This document shows positions 8,718-17,470 of a stretch of DNA of 64,000 nucleotides, piece after piece. The stretch spans positions 62,001 to 126,000 of the forward strand of contig JAHJTV010000079.1 of NCBI GenBank assembly GCA_018829445.1, given 5' to 3'. The notes below the pieces were generated by a model, which did not search any database, was not told the origin of the DNA, and was given only the letters and a program-made list of their open reading frames with translations. Positions within the stretch are counted from its first letter, which is position 1, and the number at the start of each line of letters is the position of its first letter. Origin of the DNA: a bacterium (GTDB lineage: Bacteria > SAR324 > XYD2-FULL-50-16). The position numbers and the translations under genes are program-made.

Positions 8718-9794
8718 CTAGGCTAATAGTCTTCCTTTATTTATAAGGTATGAATTTCCTTTTTTTCTGTACTCTTCCGGTATCATCGCGGAAGTGATAA
8801 AAACCTGACTATGTTGTTGATCTATATATTCTATTGTTTTGATAAAAACCTGTTGATCCAATTCGGAAAAGATATCATCCAAAAGAATTATTGGAGAAAA
8901 TCCCAATAATTCAGATATCATCGTATGTATGGAAAACTGTAAAGCCAGGAAAGAAATTCTATATTCTCCCTGAGAAAAGGTTTCTTTGTCTTTCCTTTCA
9001 TTCAAAGTCATCCAGAACTGATCTTTATGAGGACCAAAACACAAAAATCCTTTTGCCAATTCAGCTTCCAGTTTTTCATTAAGGAAACCGGCAATAGCAG
9101 CTTGGTCTAAGTCCGCTTTACCTTCAAAATCACTTTTATACCATAATTCCAGTTTATCCTTTCTTCCCGTTAGTTCAGTAAAAATCACTGACATTTTTTT
9201 ATTGATCTTTTTTACGAGAGACTGACGGGATTCTGATATTTCTGGGATAATATCAGCCAGCAACTGGTTCCAAACGGAAATTTCTCTTATTGATCTGCTT
9301 CGGAGCAATGCTCCTTTATGTTTTTTTATCTTATTGAAATTCTTTATTAAATCAAAATACTGCTGATCTACCAGAACAAGAATCCGATCAAAATAATTTC
9401 TTCGCTCCAAGGGATATTCCTTGAAGAATAATAATTGATCCGGTGAAAAGAGTATAGAGAAAAAATTCTTAATATAATCAGAAGTATAATTAACTTTTTT
9501 TTGATCAATCTGAACTATTTTTTGGTTTTTTTGCAGGTTGATACTTACTTCATGGAAAACACCCTGTTTGGTGAGCTCAGATTGGATCAAAGACAAATCC
9601 TTTCCGAAGGAACAAAGTTCTTTTAAGTGAGCTGTTCTAAAGGATTTAAGGTGAGTTAAGATATAAAAGGATTCTATCAGATTTGTCTTACCTTGACCAT
9701 TCTTTCCATAAATAAAATTGATCCCGGGAGAGAAGTCAGACTTAAAAGATTTATAATTTCTAAAATCTTTTAATAACAACGAATTTATTACCAT
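8718..9794 (-). CDS. recF: DNA replication and repair protein RecF
   Basis: A 358-residue SMC-like ATPase that loads RecA at gaps with RecO and RecR. The N-terminus LLLKDFRNYKS precedes Walker A GKNGQGKTNLIES (about residues 30-42). The signature motif is seen as FSQGEYRISFLALQFS, and Walker B as IILLDDIFSELD near the C-terminus. Its start overlaps the dnaN stop by 7 nt, the usual coupling in this cluster. Confidence 0.97.
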   Translation of the reverse strand: MVINSLLLKDFRNYKSFKSDFSPGINFIYGKNGQGKTNLIESFYILTHLKSFRTAHLKELCSFGKDLSLIQSELTKQGVFHEVSINLQKNQKIVQIDQKKVNYTSDYIKNFFSILFSPDQLLFFKEYPLERRNYFDRILVLVDQQYFDLIKNFNKIKKHKGALLRSRSIREISVWNQLLADIIPEISESRQSLVKKINKKMSVIFTELTGRKDKLELWYKSDFEGKADLDQAAIAGFLNEKLEAELAKGFLCFGPHKDQFWMTLNERKDKETFSQGEYRISFLALQFSIHTMISELLGFSPIILLDDIFSELDQQVFIKTIEYIDQQHSQVFITSAMIPEEYRKKGNSYLINKGRLLA

Positions 9795-10912
9795 TGAATC
9801 CGAACTGGCATGAGCACGGTTTTATAATTATCCCACTCTTGACATTGAATAATGAAGGGTGCTTCCGGTTTAGTAAAATTCAAAACAACATTATCATCGC
9901 TTGTATTATCGAACGCCTGAATTGCATCTAAAAAGAATTTAATGTTCAAACCGATCGCCATCTCTTCACCAACGTAGTCACAAAAAATAACATCATTACC
10001 TTCACCAAATTCAAGTTTTTGACTTTCGAGAGTTACCCTTCCTTCCTGAAAGGTCAATTTCATTACAGACTTGGAATCCCCTTCGGTGATTGTACTTAAG
10101 ATTTTAACGGCATTTAGCAATTCGAATTTAGGAAGAATAACGCTGTAGATGCTTTGACCATTGACGAGGCGACCCAAATTTGGATATTCGGCTTCAATAA
10201 GACGGGTCTTATACTTCACAGTTTTGGAAAACACCTGGAAAACATTGTCATCAAAAGAGATCACTACCTTCTCATCACTATGATCCAGTACTCTTTTGAT
10301 ATCCAGCAAGCTTTTTTTAGGGACTATGATACTACTATCAACCAAGGCTGATTCATCCAATTCAGTATTGTATTGGCTTATTCTAAAAGAATCGGCTCCT
10401 GTCCAACTTATCAAATTTGGTAATTCAATTTTAAGATTCAATCCCATCAGATTTTTTCTCGACTCGTTTTCCCCAATGGCAAAAAAGGTTCGATCAATAG
10501 CATTTTTCAAAATGCCGGAAGACAGGGAAAACTCTCTTTCCATTTTCTTGAATTCAATTATGGGAAATTGATCCGGTTCGACTCCTGGCAGTTTTATTTT
10601 TGAATTACCTGATGTGATATAAACCCAGTTTTGAGGAGTAGAATCTATTTCAAGTAAAGTGTCTTTGAGTTCTCTTACCAGATTAAATAACTTTGAAGTT
10701 CCAACACAGATTTTCCCAGGAGATATGACATTTGCTTCAAATTCTCCATAAACAGAATTTTCATGGTTTGTAGCTTTAACTAAAATCTCCTTCTCTCCAA
10801 GAGTTTCAATCAAAGTGTTATTGATAATTGGATCACTTGTTGTTTTGGGTGAGATATTAACAGCCAGCTGCAATGCTTCTAATAATATATTTCTATTTAT
10901 ACTTATTTTCAT
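9788..10912 (-). CDS. dnaN: DNA polymerase III beta subunit (sliding clamp)
   Basis: A 374-residue clamp with three repeats of the clamp fold. The N-terminus MKISINRNILLEALQLA and the C-terminal ending VLMPVRIQW (usually MPMRL or similar) are characteristic. It dimerises into a ring around DNA and tethers polymerase III and repair proteins. It lies between dnaA and recF. The 200-bp gap to dnaA is AT-rich and probably holds its promoter. CTA is repeated four times immediately before the ATG. Confidence 0.97.
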   Translation of the reverse strand: MKISINRNILLEALQLAVNISPKTTSDPIINNTLIETLGEKEILVKATNHENSVYGEFEANVISPGKICVGTSKLFNLVRELKDTLLEIDSTPQNWVYITSGNSKIKLPGVEPDQFPIIEFKKMEREFSLSSGILKNAIDRTFFAIGENESRKNLMGLNLKIELPNLISWTGADSFRISQYNTELDESALVDSSIIVPKKSLLDIKRVLDHSDEKVVISFDDNVFQVFSKTVKYKTRLIEAEYPNLGRLVNGQSIYSVILPKFELLNAVKILSTITEGDSKSVMKLTFQEGRVTLESQKLEFGEGNDVIFCDYVGEEMAIGLNIKFFLDAIQAFDNTSDDNVVLNFTKPEAPFIIQCQEWDNYKTVLMPVRIQW

Positions 10913-11112
10913 AGTAGTAGTAGGGCCTGTTCATAAATGGGAGAAAAGTCCTATTTATATGATTTTTATATTAAAAATAAGCTACTTTTGTTGTTGTTAA
11001 CAATTATTTAACATGTGTCCAACTTGAAGCTCAACGTCAAAATCGTAAAAAACTGTTGGAAAATGACTCAGGACAAATGACTATACGAAACAAATCACAG
11101 CTAAAAACCACC

Positions 11113-12462
11113 TTATACTGATAGCTCTCTAACTATGGTTGTAACAGTTTGATTTATTTCCGGATCTTTTTCAAGCCATTCTTTTGTCTTCTTGCATGCC
11201 TGCATTACAGTAGTGTGGTTTTTACCACCAAAATGTTTGCCTATGACTGGGAAGGATAAACCAGTCAACTCCCTGGAAACATACATAGCAATTTGTCGGG
11301 TTTTGGAGATCTCTTTATCGCGTTTATCAGACAGAATATCGGTAATTTTAACATCAAATCTGTTACAAACGAACTTAATAACATTATCGATGGTAAGGGG
11401 ACTTTCTTCTATATTCAAAACCTCTTTCAGGACACGTTTGGTAGAATCTATGGTTATTTCCTGTCCCAACAATGACCAGCTTGCTTCGAGATGGATCAAT
11501 ATTCCCAAAATATCCCTAACATTGGTTTTAACAGAATTTGCAATATAATTATTGATCTCCTCATTAAGGGGTACATGCATTTGTTCAACTCTACTTCTTA
11601 TGATGGCAACCCTTGTTTCAAAGTCAGGTCGACCTATTCTGGCTACCATTCCGGAATTAAAACGGTTAACCAGTCTTTCCTGTAGATCTTTAATTTCTCT
11701 GGGATATCGATCTGCGGTGATGATAATCTGTTTTTTATTTTGTATTAATTCATTAAAAATATGGAAGAATTCCTCTTGAGTGCTTTCTTTTCTTTCCAAG
11801 AATTGAATATCATCAATCAGTAACAGGTCGATATCTCGATATTTATTCCGAACATCCTGAATGTTTCTGAAGCGAATGCCATTAATTACTTCATTGGTGA
11901 ATCGTTCTGAATTGGTATATTTTATCTTGATGTCTTCTTTTGATTGTTTAGCCCTGATTCCTATGGCTTGTATTAAATGTGTCTTTCCTAGTCCTACATC
12001 ACCACAGATAAACAAAGGATTGTATTTATTATCAAAAATATTGTCGCCAACAGCAGTTGCTGCTGCATATGCAATATGACTATTGCTTCCGTTAATAAAA
12101 TTCTCAAATCTAAATTGGGGGTTCAATCCGTCACTTGAAACTTTTTGTTTTCCCGTTTTTTCATCAATGACGGGTTTTATATCCTGACTTTGTTTCCATA
12201 CTTGAATAATCAGCTCAAAGTCAGAATCCAGGTTAAGATTGTCGAAATTTAGTAGTAACTTATCTTTTATTAATTTGTAATGATGGTCTTTAATCCAACT
12301 GCAAAAGAACTGGTTGACTCCTCCAATAATGATCAAATCTTTCTGGAATTGCACAAGTACTAGGCGATTAACCCAGGCTTCAATTTCGTCTTGATCAAGA
12401 CTGTTTTTCAATGTTGTGATGAAGCTATTCCAGGATTTTGTTATTTGATCAGAGGGTTGCAT
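11113..12462 (-). CDS. dnaA: Chromosomal replication initiator DnaA
   Basis: Initiates replication by binding DnaA boxes at oriC. Domain I is at the N-terminus (SWNSFITTLKN...). The AAA+ domain has NPLFICGDVGLGKTHLIQAIG (Walker A) and IDLLLIDDIQFL (Walker B). The C-terminal DNA-binding helix-turn-helix carries the signature GGKNHTTVMQACKK. I chose the ATG at 12462, giving about 449 residues starting MQPSDQITKSWNSF. An in-frame upstream ATG at 12519 would add a 19-residue extension that does not resemble DnaA. First gene of dnaA-dnaN-recF-gyrB. I did not find a convincing cluster of DnaA boxes on either side. Confidence 0.97.
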   Translation of the reverse strand: MQPSDQITKSWNSFITTLKNSLDQDEIEAWVNRLVLVQFQKDLIIIGGVNQFFCSWIKDHHYKLIKDKLLLNFDNLNLDSDFELIIQVWKQSQDIKPVIDEKTGKQKVSSDGLNPQFRFENFINGSNSHIAYAAATAVGDNIFDNKYNPLFICGDVGLGKTHLIQAIGIRAKQSKEDIKIKYTNSERFTNEVINGIRFRNIQDVRNKYRDIDLLLIDDIQFLERKESTQEEFFHIFNELIQNKKQIIITADRYPREIKDLQERLVNRFNSGMVARIGRPDFETRVAIIRSRVEQMHVPLNEEINNYIANSVKTNVRDILGILIHLEASWSLLGQEITIDSTKRVLKEVLNIEESPLTIDNVIKFVCNRFDVKITDILSDKRDKEISKTRQIAMYVSRELTGLSFPVIGKHFGGKNHTTVMQACKKTKEWLEKDPEINQTVTTIVRELSV

Positions 12463-12707
12463 ATTGGAAAGTTTATAGAAAACAATTAGATGTGTTAAGT
12501 ATAGGTTAATAATCAGCAAATCATTCTAAGACTAACGTAAACGATCTGATAAGTTAAGCAAGTAATGAGAAAAAAATATGGATTGATTCAAATTAGTTTG
12601 ATAAATCAAAACAATTATTTTTAAGAAGCTTAATTTTTTGTCTATTCTCATCAAGTTTTTCCTGGGTGATTATTAACAAAAAGAGCTTTTTCCAAATTAA
12701 GAACAAA

Positions 12708-13127
12708 ATGAATATTGAGGAAATCATACAATGCTATCTTTCAAGAGATTTAAAGGAATTGAAAGGTAAAGTAATCGGTTTGGTTGGCAGTCTGGGTGTT
12801 GGTAAGACACATTTTGTGCGAACATTTCTTGAGAAGATTAGCAAAGAATTTAAAGATCACGTCAATAGCCCTACATATAATCTGTGTCATATCTATAAAT
12901 CATCTTTACTTGAAGTTCATCATTTTGATCTGTATCGAATCGAATCCGAAGAAGATCTTTATGATATTGGTATTTTAGATTCTCTTGAAGGAGGAGGATT
13001 ACTTGTGTTTATAGAATGGGTGGATCTTTTTCCAATGTTGGAAAATAGATGTGACGAAATAATTCACATTGATATGGATGACAACAATATAAGAGAGTAT
13101 CGGATACATTCCAAAGCCACTTCGTAA
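12708..13127 (+). CDS. tsaE: tRNA threonylcarbamoyladenosine biosynthesis ATPase TsaE
   Basis: A small P-loop ATPase that drives t6A modification of ANN-decoding tRNAs together with TsaB and TsaD. The Walker A is LVGSLGVGKTHFVRTFL. The family blocks SPTYNLCHIY, VHHFDLYRIESEEDLYDIG and VFIEWVDLFP follow in the right order. The ATG at 12708 gives 139 residues; an in-frame GTG at 12666 would add 14, and YjeE-type lengths allow either. It is transcribed divergently from dnaA across an AT-rich gap. Confidence 0.92.
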   Translation: MNIEEIIQCYLSRDLKELKGKVIGLVGSLGVGKTHFVRTFLEKISKEFKDHVNSPTYNLCHIYKSSLLEVHHFDLYRIESEEDLYDIGILDSLEGGGLLVFIEWVDLFPMLENRCDEIIHIDMDDNNIREYRIHSKATS

Positions 13128-13454
13128 ATAGAAACAGTTTCCAACGTTTATTATACGGTTCAAAGCTGAATCCATAGCTTTTTTGATTTCCGAAGAGCAT
13201 GTTTTTTGTTATGATTACAAGCTTAATAGGTACTTCATTAGTACTTCAAGTCTACTTTGCTTTGGTGCAGTCGTTACGAAGTAATAAATTCACTCTGTTT
13301 TACTTTATTTTGACTTTCATCTGTTATTTATCAATTCTTAAGAATCTAATCTTCAAGTACTGATTAATGAGGGCTAGCCAACGATCATGTCCGTTGTTTT
13401 TATATTAAGAAGAATCAATATTGAAGTTCAATAATTATAAAAGATTGTACTATT
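13128..13454. other. Intergenic stretch after tsaE, no gene seen
   Basis: 327 bases between tsaE and the XTP diphosphatase gene. No open frame resembles a known protein and no tRNA is present. A weak stem CAACG/CGTTG (13379-13396) is followed by five Ts and could be a poor terminator on the plus strand. Otherwise I see only AT-rich spacer. Confidence 0.5.
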
Positions 13455-14033
13455 GTGAAAATTAATAATCTGTTGCTGATTACAGGAAACCCAGGTAAAG
13501 CAGTTGAGTTCGAGAGTCTTCTCAGTATTAAAGGTCTAAAAGTAGGTCATGTATCTTTAGAATTGGAAGAGATACAAAGCTTTGATCTTGAGCAGATAGG
13601 AATTTCTAAAATAAAATCGGCGTTAACTCAAATGGATCAGAGAACCGATTATGATGCACTTCTGACAGATGATACAGGATTATTTTGTAATGGTTTAAAT
13701 GGGTTACCTGGTCCTTTTATCAAATGGTTTTTGGATCGACTAAAGGTTGAAGGACTTTTTCAACTTATGGAAAATCGAGATAGAAAGACAAGAGCTGTTT
13801 GTTTGCTTTCACTTGGACTATCAAAAACAAATACGATTAAACATTTTAAAGGAGAAGTGAACGGTCAATTGGTAGAATCAAGGGGCTGTGGAGGATTTGG
13901 TTGGGATAAAATTTTCAAACCCGAAGGCAGTAACCAAACATACGGTGAAATGAGCCCTGAAGAGAAAAATCGAATCAGTCACAGAACCGTTGCCGTCAGA
14001 GAATTAAGAAACTGGATTCTGGCTGAAGATTGA
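13455..14033 (+). CDS. rdgB: Non-canonical purine NTP (XTP/dITP) pyrophosphatase, Ham1/RdgB family
   Basis: A 192-residue house-cleaning enzyme that hydrolyses XTP and dITP to the monophosphates. The N-terminus LLLITGNPGKAVEFESLL matches the Ham1 nucleotide-binding start. LLTDDTGLFCNGLNGLPGPFIKWF carries the catalytic acidic residues and the usual LPG-P turn. GFGWDKIFKPEGSNQTYGEMSPEEKNRISHR is the C-terminal family block. The start is GTG. The cytosine-poor codon use is like that of its neighbours. The gene stands alone; the small gene downstream is convergent. Confidence 0.93.
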   Translation: MKINNLLLITGNPGKAVEFESLLSIKGLKVGHVSLELEEIQSFDLEQIGISKIKSALTQMDQRTDYDALLTDDTGLFCNGLNGLPGPFIKWFLDRLKVEGLFQLMENRDRKTRAVCLLSLGLSKTNTIKHFKGEVNGQLVESRGCGGFGWDKIFKPEGSNQTYGEMSPEEKNRISHRTVAVRELRNWILAED

Positions 14034-14044
14034 TCTTGTTAAAT

Positions 14045-14227
14045 TTATGACTTTTGAATTTTTTTTTCAAATAACTGGCACTGTGTTCCCGATGCTCTGA
14101 ATACAGCTACAGAAGGGATTGCTGGTGATTTGAATCCCCATTTTTTACACCCATAAGGATGAGTTTTTTCCCAAGTAATATAATAGTATTTGCACATCGA
14201 ACAACGAGGTTTTTCCGCTGGGTTCAT
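14045..14227 (-). CDS. Small Cys-rich conserved protein, function unknown
   Basis: 60 residues with four cysteines: CSMCKYYYITW at residues 9-19, PYGCKKWGFKSPAIPS in the middle and SGTQCQLFE near the C-terminus. The CxxC...C...C spacing suggests a zinc or iron-sulphur knuckle. I recall short proteins with the same pattern (CxYYYxTW, GCxxxGFKS, P..V, SG..C) in delta- and epsilon-like proteobacteria, without a tested function. It sits between two plus-strand genes on the minus strand; its start at 14227 is divergent from the flavin oxidoreductase. That such a motif-rich frame is open makes it very likely real. Confidence 0.75.
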   Translation of the reverse strand: MNPAEKPRCSMCKYYYITWEKTHPYGCKKWGFKSPAIPSVAVFRASGTQCQLFEKKIQKS

Positions 14228-14393
14228 TCTAAAGAAAGGATGTAATTAAGCGATAAGCAAACTAAACCAAGTATTTAATAAACTGTAGATCAAAATACAC
14301 ACTGTTGGAAACCTGTTTAAAAGATCAGGTTTTCTCACAAAAAATCTAAAATAATAAATCAAAGATTTCCTACTATAAATACAAAGGAGTATT

Positions 14394-15368
14394 ATGTCAT
14401 TATTTGATTCTTTTAAATTGGGAAACATAAGAGCAAAAAACAGAATTCTTGTTCCACCATATAATGACGGGATTGCACAAAAAGATGGCAGGGTTTCGCA
14501 TGCTATATATGAGCATCTGATGCGACTGGTCAGGCAAGGAGCAGGAATCGTCATTTTTAACACTGCTTATATCACTCAGCAAGGGAAATCACATCCTTTA
14601 CAATTGGGGATTGCAGAAGAGATACAATTGCCTGGTTTGAAAAACCTGGTTTCACATATTAAAGCTGAAGGGGTTATTACCGGAATCAGGCTATCCCATG
14701 CCGGAGCAAAGACTTCCGAACGAATTTGCGGCGAACAACCTATTGGACCTTCTGCTATCAATTTCGGAAAAGACTTTGATTTAAGCAGACCGTTTGATCA
14801 AGATGATGTGGAAGAACTTTGTCTCTTTTATTCTCACGCCATTGAAAGAGCAGAAGAAGCAGGATTTGATTTTGTAGAGTTGAATGGAGCTCAACAACAA
14901 CTATTGGATCAATGTCTTCATCCCCGATACAATAATCGAGAAGATGAATTTGGTGGCAGATTGGAAAACCGTTTAAAATTAGCTTGTGACATTATAAAAG
15001 CTATGAAAGAGAGGGTTAACTCAAGATTAATGGTTGGATATTTCTTTTCTATTCATGACAAACTTGAAGACGGGTTCAATGCTAAAAATCTGAAAACAAT
15101 GATTAAAATATTGGAAGATGCCGGTGTGGATATATTTCATCCCATTACCATCCATGTTATGAATAAGTTCTTTGACAGTGAAGAGACCTTGTTGGAATGG
15201 GTTTCCAAATATACGGAAAAATCAATCATTGTCGAAGGAAACATTAAATCAACACAAGTTCTAAAAGAGGTGTTAGCCATTGACAAAGCAACGATGTATG
15301 GCATTGATAAAGCTCTTTTTACCAGACCGAATTGGTACCAGTTTTTACAGAAGAAAATCGCTGGATAA
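14394..15368 (+). CDS. Old Yellow Enzyme-like NADH:flavin oxidoreductase with altered substrate-anchor residues
   Basis: A 324-residue FMN TIM barrel of the OYE superfamily, single-domain (no C-terminal Fe-S or FAD domain as in dienoyl-CoA reductase). The start NIRAKNRILVPPYNDG, the middle IRLSHAGAKT and the block NREDEFGGRLENRLKLACDIIKAM are typical. The substrate-anchoring pair, His164/His167 of YqjM within an HGAH-type motif, is replaced by N164 and Q167 (ELNGAQQQLLDQ). Binding of enoate or nitro substrates may therefore differ from classical ene-reductases. A strong Shine-Dalgarno AAAGGAG precedes the ATG. An inverted repeat (AAACCTG/CAGGTTT, 14309-14332) lies in the upstream divergent region and could be an operator. 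Physiological substrate unknown. Confidence 0.88.
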   Translation: MSLFDSFKLGNIRAKNRILVPPYNDGIAQKDGRVSHAIYEHLMRLVRQGAGIVIFNTAYITQQGKSHPLQLGIAEEIQLPGLKNLVSHIKAEGVITGIRLSHAGAKTSERICGEQPIGPSAINFGKDFDLSRPFDQDDVEELCLFYSHAIERAEEAGFDFVELNGAQQQLLDQCLHPRYNNREDEFGGRLENRLKLACDIIKAMKERVNSRLMVGYFFSIHDKLEDGFNAKNLKTMIKILEDAGVDIFHPITIHVMNKFFDSEETLLEWVSKYTEKSIIVEGNIKSTQVLKEVLAIDKATMYGIDKALFTRPNWYQFLQKKIAG

Positions 15369-15409
15369 TTTGTAATCAATTAATTGCAGCTGTTCCCTGA
15401 AGAGTGATA

Positions 15410-17470
15410 ATGGAACATCAATACTGTGTTTTCTATAAAAACGACCGATTGCAGTTCGGCTGGATAAAGGAAATCAGAAAAAACAAACTGGTAGTTGTCC
15501 CGGGGCAGGGAAAAGAATTCAATTGTGCACCCAGTAGGGTTGAATACATCTGGAAAGGCAAAACTTATGAGGAGGAGAAAGAAGCCCTTTCTCATCTATT
15601 GGAAAAATCCAAGTGGGCAATCGCAGAAGCTGATAATATCGAGCTGGATATAATTCATGAGCTTTGCGAAACCGAAGAAGCTTATACCCTGGATGAATTG
15701 GCGGAAAATTTTCTGGATAACCATGAAGACGGTTGGATGAGAGTCGCCCTTTTGATAAAACTTAAGGAGGATGAGAAGCTTTTTCAGCAGAAGAAAAACC
15801 AGTTTTTTGCCCGAAAAACCGAAGAAATTCAAGAGATACTTAACCAGGAAAATAAAAGAAAACAAACAGAAGAGCGACAAGTTTTAGAGCAGTCGTGGGC
15901 GGAAGAGTTGATTGCTGGTCAACTTCCTTCAATAGACGATCTTCAAATGGATCACTGGACACAGTTTCTCAGCCGGTTAAAGAATTTTGTCATCTATCTG
16001 GAAAAATCTCAGGAAAGGGACTATTTTTGTGCTCTATTTCACTGTCAAATGAGAGATAGCGAGAAGCTTGAGCGCAATCTGCTGGAATACCTGGCAAAAA
16101 CTGGAGATGCGATCTCCTGGGGAAAATTAATTATTAAACGTTCTTCAGTTGATTTTGTTTTTGAAAAGGAGGAGCTGGAGGAAGCTTCTGAGTTAATCAA
16201 AGATAGTATCTGGCAAGATTCCTTTGGAATTCCAACGACAGATCTTAGAAATCTGGAGATATTCTCAGTTGATAACGAAGATACCAAAGATTTTGACGAT
16301 GCCTTAAACTGGGAAGAGACAGAATACGGGGCAAACGTCAGGGTGTTTATAGCCGATGTTGCCTCATTTGTAGATAAAGACAGTGTTCTATTTGATAAGG
16401 CTTCTGAACGAATTGCATCTTTATATACTCTCAAAGAGATTTTCCCCATGTTTCCTCCCAGCCTGTCCGAGGGGAAGTTTTCCCTGGTACAGGCTGAAGA
16501 GCGCGCTGCATTAACCTTCGAATTCAAGATTAATCATTCAAACGAGATAGTAGAATCAAAGATTTATCGTTCCATAATTAACATTCGAAAAAACTGCTCC
16601 TACAAAGAGATTGATCTGGCAATTGAAAGCCAGGAATCATTTTGGCCAAGATTATGGTCATTTTGTAAAAAACAAGCTGAAATCAGAAAAGAAAATGGAT
16701 CATTGGAGCTGGATCGTTTTGATGTAAAGTTGGATATTTCAAGTCCTGACCAAATAACGATAAAATCGATTCGTCAAAATACACCGGCTGGTTCAATGAT
16801 ACAGGAATTAGCCATATTGGTTAATCATCTGGCAGCCTCTTACGCCAAGGAAAATAATCTTCCCTGTCTGTTTCGAAATCAACCTCCCTATTCCATCACC
16901 AGAGAACTGGAAGAGGATGAGAAACTGTCCTTGAACGATATTAACATTCAACCGGCACGAGTCAGTCTGACTCCGGAAGGTCATTCAGCATTGGGGTTGG
17001 ATTGTTATATGCAGATTTCATCACCTATCCGCCGGTTTGTAGATTTGATAAATCAAACAATGATTATGGCATCAATGGGTGGCAAAGAGGTTCCCTTTAC
17101 CAATGAGCAATTATTGGAATGGGCAAAGCGGGGAGACGAAATTCAAAGGGAATTCAACCAAATAGAGCGAAAACTGCTGGATCACTGGAAGATAAAATAC
17201 CTGGAACAAAACCAGGATATTAGTTATGATGCCCAGCTCGTCAGAACTTTTAGAAATGGAAAAGCCCAAGTCAATCTGCTGGATCTTCAATTATATTCGG
17301 AGTGTACTCTTGATGAAGGTATCACAAAAGATGCAATCTTTAAGGTAAAAGTAGTAACGGCAGAATCTCGTTATAACAGGGTTGTTGTCAGTCAACTGGC
17401 AGATGAAAATATCCCGATAGTACAAACTGTAGAATCTGAACAGGTGGCAGCGGACAGCATTTCTTCATGA
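15410..17470 (+). CDS. RNB-domain (RNase II/R family) exoribonuclease
   Basis: About 686 residues. The catalytic RNB domain begins around residue 280, with SVDNEDTKDFDDALNW carrying the magnesium-binding aspartates. It continues through LYTLKEIFPMFPPSLSEGKFSL and ends with SPIRRFVDLINQTMI. The N-terminal 270 residues are a charged helical region instead of obvious cold-shock domains, and a short S1-like segment follows the RNB domain. This resembles the RNase II-like proteins of cyanobacteria and some proteobacteria more than E. coli RNase R. I chose the ATG at 15410 (GAAG upstream); a GTG at 15404 is the alternative. It overlaps the convergent rluD by 6 nt. Confidence 0.9.
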   Translation: MEHQYCVFYKNDRLQFGWIKEIRKNKLVVVPGQGKEFNCAPSRVEYIWKGKTYEEEKEALSHLLEKSKWAIAEADNIELDIIHELCETEEAYTLDELAENFLDNHEDGWMRVALLIKLKEDEKLFQQKKNQFFARKTEEIQEILNQENKRKQTEERQVLEQSWAEELIAGQLPSIDDLQMDHWTQFLSRLKNFVIYLEKSQERDYFCALFHCQMRDSEKLERNLLEYLAKTGDAISWGKLIIKRSSVDFVFEKEELEEASELIKDSIWQDSFGIPTTDLRNLEIFSVDNEDTKDFDDALNWEETEYGANVRVFIADVASFVDKDSVLFDKASERIASLYTLKEIFPMFPPSLSEGKFSLVQAEERAALTFEFKINHSNEIVESKIYRSIINIRKNCSYKEIDLAIESQESFWPRLWSFCKKQAEIRKENGSLELDRFDVKLDISSPDQITIKSIRQNTPAGSMIQELAILVNHLAASYAKENNLPCLFRNQPPYSITRELEEDEKLSLNDINIQPARVSLTPEGHSALGLDCYMQISSPIRRFVDLINQTMIMASMGGKEVPFTNEQLLEWAKRGDEIQREFNQIERKLLDHWKIKYLEQNQDISYDAQLVRTFRNGKAQVNLLDLQLYSECTLDEGITKDAIFKVKVVTAESRYNRVVVSQLADENIPIVQTVESEQVAADSISS

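Noticed and set aside
16045..16527. 160-residue open frame opposite the RNB ribonuclease
   Set aside because: Falls entirely inside a real gene with conserved catalytic motifs; no independent support.
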